Part shown: positions 62,605 through 64,000 of the stretch, in pieces
How the letters are laid out: every line of letters starts with the position of its first letter
How positions within the stretch are numbered: position 1 is the first letter of the stretch
DNA from: Pseudomonas frederiksbergensis
Lineage (GTDB): Bacteria; Pseudomonadota; Gammaproteobacteria; Pseudomonadales; Pseudomonadaceae
DNA: 64,000 nt
NCBI RefSeq assembly: GCF_003732665.1
Contig: NZ_MOBP01000020.1
Location: 46,477 to 110,476, forward strand
Direction of reading: 5' to 3'
Program-made: the position numbers and the translations under genes
The notes under the pieces: model-generated
Told to the model about the DNA's origin: nothing
Databases searched by the model: none
Seen by the model: only the letters and a program-made list of their open reading frames with translations

Positions 62605-63492
62605 TCAATCGGCCGCGACCGCAGGCTTGGCGGCGCTGCCCATGGTCATGGTTGCGCCAACGGAGGCCAGGATGATGCACAGGATGGCCATCCATTGAGA
62701 CAAGGAAAGGTACTCGTGCAGGAACAGCAAGCCAGAGAGCGCGCCGATCGCCGGTTCGATGCTCATCAGCGTGCCGAAGGTTCGGGCTGGCATCCGGGTC
62801 AGGGCGACCATCTCCAGGGTATAGGGCAGGGCGGTGGAAAGAATCGCGACGCCGATGGCCACGGGGATCAGCGAGGGCGTAAGCAACGCGGCGCCTGCGT
62901 GAACAATGCCGATAGGGGCGACGAACAGCGCAGCGATCATCACGCCCAGGGCGGCGGTCGTTACACCGTTGTCGGCTCCGGCCTTCTGGCCGAACAGAAT
63001 GTACAGCGCCCAGCAGACGCCGGCGCCGAGCGCATAGCCAGCCCCCACCAGATCGATGCCGGTAGAGGTGGCGCCGGTGGGTATCAAGAGCAGCAAGCCG
63101 ACAGCGGCAAGCGCGATCCAGAGAAAGTCGATGGCGCGACGCGAAGCATAGATAGCGACCGCCAACGGGCCGGTGAACTCCAGCGCCACGGCAATGCCCA
63201 GAGGCACAGTACGCAAGGACATATAGAAGAGGAAGTTCATACCGCCCAACGCCATTCCGTAGATGATCACGGTACGCAGGGATTTTGCGGTGAGCTTTGC
63301 TCGCCATGGGCGCAGTAGCAGCAGCATGATCACGCTGGCGAAGACCAGTCGCAGGGTGGTGGTCCCTTGGGCGCCAACAATGGGGAACATACTCTTGGCC
63401 AGGGAGGCGCCGGACTGGATCGATGCCATGGCTATTATCAGCAGGCCAACCGAAAAGAGGGTTGAGGCAAGGCTGCGGGGCTGGTCATTCAT
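62605..63492 (-). CDS. EamA/RhtA-family transporter (threonine/homoserine exporter type)
   Basis: A 295-residue inner-membrane protein with ten predicted helices in two EamA repeats. Near-diagnostic parts are SIQSGASLAKSMFPIVGAQG (about 25-44), RTVPLGIAVALEFTGPL and TRMPARTFGTLMSIEPAIGALSG. This matches RhtA, which exports threonine and homoserine, although relatives carry other solutes. The start MNDQPRSLA is the family position. It is read away from the rRNA promoters. Confidence 0.85.
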   Translation of the reverse strand: MNDQPRSLASTLFSVGLLIIAMASIQSGASLAKSMFPIVGAQGTTTLRLVFASVIMLLLLRPWRAKLTAKSLRTVIIYGMALGGMNFLFYMSLRTVPLGIAVALEFTGPLAVAIYASRRAIDFLWIALAAVGLLLLIPTGATSTGIDLVGAGYALGAGVCWALYILFGQKAGADNGVTTAALGVMIAALFVAPIGIVHAGAALLTPSLIPVAIGVAILSTALPYTLEMVALTRMPARTFGTLMSIEPAIGALSGLLFLHEYLSLSQWMAILCIILASVGATMTMGSAAKPAVAAD

Positions 63493-63625
63493 TACAAGGC
63501 ATCGTCCAAGGCAGGAAACAAAAGTGTTGTTGTAGGCGTTGGGCAATATACTGCGCATTCATTGCGGTTGCGTCTATATATAAGCGGTGATTTTCAGCGT
63601 CATGATAGAAAAGCCAAATCAGGGG

Positions 63626-63653
63626 TTGACGGCAGATTCTGGACGTCTATAAT
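63626..63653 (+). promoter_or_regulatory. rRNA operon promoter 1
   Basis: TTGACG (63626-63631) and TATAAT (63648-63653) with a 16-base spacer, followed by a GC-rich discriminator (TCGCCCC). First of three tandem promoters pointing out of the window. Confidence 0.8.
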
Positions 63654-63771
63654 TCGCCCCACTTCCGGCGCAGTCGAAACGGAAAACTCCTTGGTAAACA
63701 AAGAGTTACGCAGGTTTCGGCAGTGAGTTGCTTCAGGTCATCGAAGCGCGAAAGGGGTTGAAAAAGAGGTG

Positions 63772-63799
63772 TTGACAGCAGCGAGTAACGCTGTAGAAT
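63772..63799 (+). promoter_or_regulatory. rRNA operon promoter 2
   Basis: TTGACA (63772-63777) and TAGAAT (63794-63799), 16-base spacer, GC-rich discriminator TCGCCTCCCGC, typical of growth-rate-regulated rrn promoters. Confidence 0.87.
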
Positions 63800-63880
63800 T
63801 CGCCTCCCGCTAACGAGAGATCGAAAGCGCAAGTGGTTGAAGTTGCAAAGGAAACTTTGAAAACTTCGGAAAATAACCGC

Positions 63881-63908
63881 TTGACAGTAACCGGTGCTGC
63901 TGTAGAAT
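63881..63908 (+). promoter_or_regulatory. rRNA operon promoter 3
   Basis: TTGACA (63881-63886) and TAGAAT (63903-63908), 16-base spacer, discriminator GCGCGCCTC, directly upstream of boxB and boxA. Confidence 0.88.
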
Positions 63909-63917
63909 GCGCGCCTC

Positions 63918-63956
63918 GGTTGAGACGAAAGGTCTTAACCAACCGCTCTTTAACAA
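63918..63956 (+). promoter_or_regulatory. rrn leader antitermination site (boxB hairpin and boxA)
   Basis: boxB is a hairpin with stem GGTTGAGAC (63918-63926) and GTCTTAACC (63932-63940); boxA is GCTCTTTAACAA (63945-63956). The pair recruits the Nus antitermination complex to the rRNA transcript. The remaining bases to 64000 are leader RNA; the 16S rRNA gene begins beyond the window. Confidence 0.92.
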
Positions 63957-64000
63957 CTGAATCAAGCAATTCGTGTGGGTGCTTGTGGAGTCAGACTGAT

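Overview
The window is chromosomal DNA of a fluorescent Pseudomonas, most likely of the P. fluorescens lineage. The evidence is the pyoverdine gene set (pvdS, pvdL, pvdH, an MbtH partner and the fpv iron-release operon), an acyclic-terpene (atu) cluster, msu/sfn sulfur genes, GC-rich codon use and many REP palindromes. Everything here is read from sequence and from remembered family knowledge; no database search was run.

Layout. 1-6.4 kb: atuABCDE on the minus strand (atuE cut by the window edge) with the divergent TetR repressor gene atuR and a two-site operator between them. 6.5-7.3 kb: a lone periplasmic binding protein. 7.3-22.4 kb: pyoverdine block 1, with a siderophore N-acetyltransferase driven by a PvdS-type promoter, pvdS behind a Fur box, and the 13-kb NRPS gene pvdL behind its own PvdS-type promoter. 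22.6-31.7 kb: an alpha/beta hydrolase, a dsbD / TlpA-like / dsbG operon, a compositionally different insert (Sel1-repeat protein plus two paralogous four-blade hemopexin-like proteins), then a QseBC-like two-component system. 32-41 kb: pyoverdine block 2, with pvdH and mbtH (PvdS-type promoter, strong terminator) facing the eight-gene fpvGHJKCDEF operon, which takes iron off ferripyoverdine in the periplasm.

41-47.3 kb: accessory catabolism, with a second-copy leuCD-type dehydratase, a LysR regulator, dctA, a fluoroacetate-dehalogenase-like hydrolase and a VOC protein. 47.5-55.7 kb: sulfur scavenging under sigma-54 control (sfnB, MetI- and MetQ-like genes without an ATPase, then msuEDC-sfnR), with a soxR / ABM-monooxygenase pair and its SoxR box embedded. 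55.9-63.5 kb: a small lipoprotein, a LysE exporter, an IscS-like enzyme, an aminopeptidase P, an SDR plus DsbA-like isomerase under a divergent TetR, a second small lipoprotein and an RhtA-like exporter. The last 400 bases are three tandem rRNA promoters with boxB/boxA; the 16S gene starts beyond the window.

The main functional links are iron (PvdS to PvdL, PvdH and the acetyltransferase; Fpv proteins for recycling) and sulfur (SfnR and sigma-54 to SfnB and MsuEDC). The most unusual points are a REP palindrome translated in frame inside fpvD, the hemopexin/Sel1 insert that separates the dsb operon from its presumed two-component system, a methionine-type ABC pair lacking its ATPase, and two SDR proteins lacking the classical Ser/Tyr catalytic residues.
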